Below are positions 34,339 to 35,157 of a stretch of DNA of 35,157 nucleotides, piece after piece (position 1 is the stretch's first letter; each line of letters starts with the position of its first letter). A model generated the notes under the pieces. The model had not been told where the DNA came from. It ran no database searches and was given only the letters and a program-made list of their open reading frames with translations. Source of the DNA: Ignavibacteriaceae bacterium (GTDB lineage: Bacteria > Bacteroidota > Ignavibacteria > Ignavibacteriales > Ignavibacteriaceae); NCBI GenBank assembly GCA_013388515.1, contig JACAFC010000213.1, positions 1 to 35,157 on the forward strand, in the 5' to 3' direction. The position numbers were made by a program, and so were the translations under genes.

Positions 34339-35157
34339 TTGCTAACTAATAATAAGTTATACGAAATAAACACTCGTGTTTGGATTAAAAAATTCGGATA
34401 CGAAACCACCCTTTTGAAAATCCCTAAAGAGTACTTTATTGAATTAGCAAAAAAAGGAATTGATATTATTTGGTTAATGGGGGTGTGGAAAACTAATCCA
34501 TTAACGATTCAAAAATACTGTTTTGAACCAGACCTTATTTCGATGTACAATCGTTGTTTGAAGGATTGGTCAAAGCCGGATGTAATTGGCTCACCATATT
34601 CGATTGACGAATATTCAGTTAATCCAACATTGGGAAGCTGGGAAGAACTTAAACAGATTAAAGAATACCTTAGTAGCATAGGCATAAAATTATTCCTGGA
34701 TTTTGTGAGCAATCATTTCAGTGCCGAATCTAAATATATCAAATCGAACCCTGAAATATTTCTAAAGGGAGATGAAGAATTTCTGCAAAGTGATTCATAT
34801 ACTTTCTTTAAACCTGAAGCTGATCCTATTAATGTTTATGCTCATGGTCGTGATCCCTTTTTTCCTGCCTGGACCGACACTATTCAAATTAATTTTTTTA
34901 GTAATGAAGCACGTAAATTCATGACTGATATACTTTTAAAGTTAACTGAAGTATGTGACGGTGTAAGATGCGATATGGCTGTTCTTCCCTTAAATAACGT
35001 TTTTCAAAATACATGGCTTGGTGTTCTTAAAAAGTATGGCTTTTTAAGGCCTGATTCCGAGTTTTGGAAGGATGCTATATCAGAAGTAAAATCTAAAAAT
35101 CCCGAATTTATTTTTCTTGCAGAAGCGTATTGGGATTTGGAGTGGAATCTTCAACAG
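34339..35157 (+). CDS. GH13 alpha-amylase family enzyme (3' end outside window)
   Basis: The frame is open from 34291 to the window edge. No ATG occurs before 34477, which is already inside the catalytic domain. TTG 34339 gives the sequence LLTNNKLYEINTRVW, whose YEINTRVW is the usual first strand of this family, so it is the best start, although no ribosome binding site is seen. The 273 visible residues contain GH13 region I (FLDFVSNHF, Asp121), region II with the nucleophile (GVRCDMAV, Asp212) and region III with the acid/base (FLAEAYW, Glu262). Region IV lies beyond the edge. There is no signal peptide, so it is cytoplasmic. GSPYSIDEYSVNPTLGSWEE matches amylases or oligo-glucosidases and sucrose-phosphorylase-like enzymes. 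Exact specificity is unknown. Confidence 0.85.
   Translation, partial: MLTNNKLYEINTRVWIKKFGYETTLLKIPKEYFIELAKKGIDIIWLMGVWKTNPLTIQKYCFEPDLISMYNRCLKDWSKPDVIGSPYSIDEYSVNPTLGSWEELKQIKEYLSSIGIKLFLDFVSNHFSAESKYIKSNPEIFLKGDEEFLQSDSYTFFKPEADPINVYAHGRDPFFPAWTDTIQINFFSNEARKFMTDILLKLTEVCDGVRCDMAVLPLNNVFQNTWLGVLKKYGFLRPDSEFWKDAISEVKSKNPEFIFLAEAYWDLEWNLQQ

Noticed and set aside
1-35157. CRISPR array, prophage or insertion sequence
   Set aside because: No regularly spaced repeats, transposase, integrase or phage structural genes were found; the only mobile-looking unit is the GIY-YIG/tRNA locus.

Overview
The window is AT-rich bacterial DNA. It most likely comes from the Ignavibacteriota/Chlorobiota side of the Bacteroidota-Chlorobiota superphylum. 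Secreted proteins carry type IX secretion (T9SS) C-terminal sorting domains with the NYPNPFNPST-type motif that is very common in Ignavibacteria. There is a TonB-dependent receptor with a carboxypeptidase-regulatory-like N-terminal domain and a PorV-like outer-membrane protein, but no SusD. I saw no phage, transposase or CRISPR array.

Positions 1-455 hold the C-terminal end of a secreted T9SS protein, followed by a palindrome and a terminator-like hairpin. Positions 560-23820 are a tightly packed run of 13 same-strand genes with gaps of at most about 23 nt, three ATGA overlaps and one TAATG overlap, so probably one operon. In order: TonB-dependent receptor, large T9SS-exported protein, PorV-like barrel, SurA/parvulin-like periplasmic protein, sugar ABC importer (binding protein and two permeases, no ATPase), two GH130 mannoside phosphorylase/hydrolase genes, two alpha/alpha-toroid proteins of uncertain family, cytoplasmic GH2 beta-mannosidase, and a large secreted T9SS protein with Ig/PKD-like and LamG domains. 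The simplest reading is a mannan or mannoside utilisation locus. A glycan is bound and trimmed at the surface, taken through the receptor, carried over the inner membrane by the ABC permeases, and split by GH130 enzymes and the beta-mannosidase. The exact linkage (beta-1,4 or beta-1,2) is not decided by the sequence.

Positions 23867-24259 hold a minus-strand tRNA-Ser(UGA) whose 5' end overlaps the 3' end of a small GIY-YIG nuclease gene. On the other side of that gene lies a second, broken copy of the tRNA 5' half, which is itself interrupted by a short hairpin element. This looks like a small homing-type insertion at a tRNA gene. Positions 24425-25189 encode an inositol-monophosphatase-family protein, probably histidinol-phosphatase.

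Positions 25244-30078 carry two divergent, exported GH2 enzymes (beta-galactosidase and beta-galactosidase/glucuronidase types) around a 404-bp intergenic region. Positions 30095-34012 are a four-gene minus-strand cluster: a multi-spanning membrane protein with a long C-terminal helical tail, a single-span periplasmic protein, an exported probable outer-membrane barrel and a membrane protein. Its layout resembles a proton-driven motor unit (ExbB/MotA/GldL plus GldM-like) but no family is certain. From about 34339 to the edge runs the start of a cytoplasmic GH13 alpha-amylase-family enzyme with an unclear, non-ATG start.
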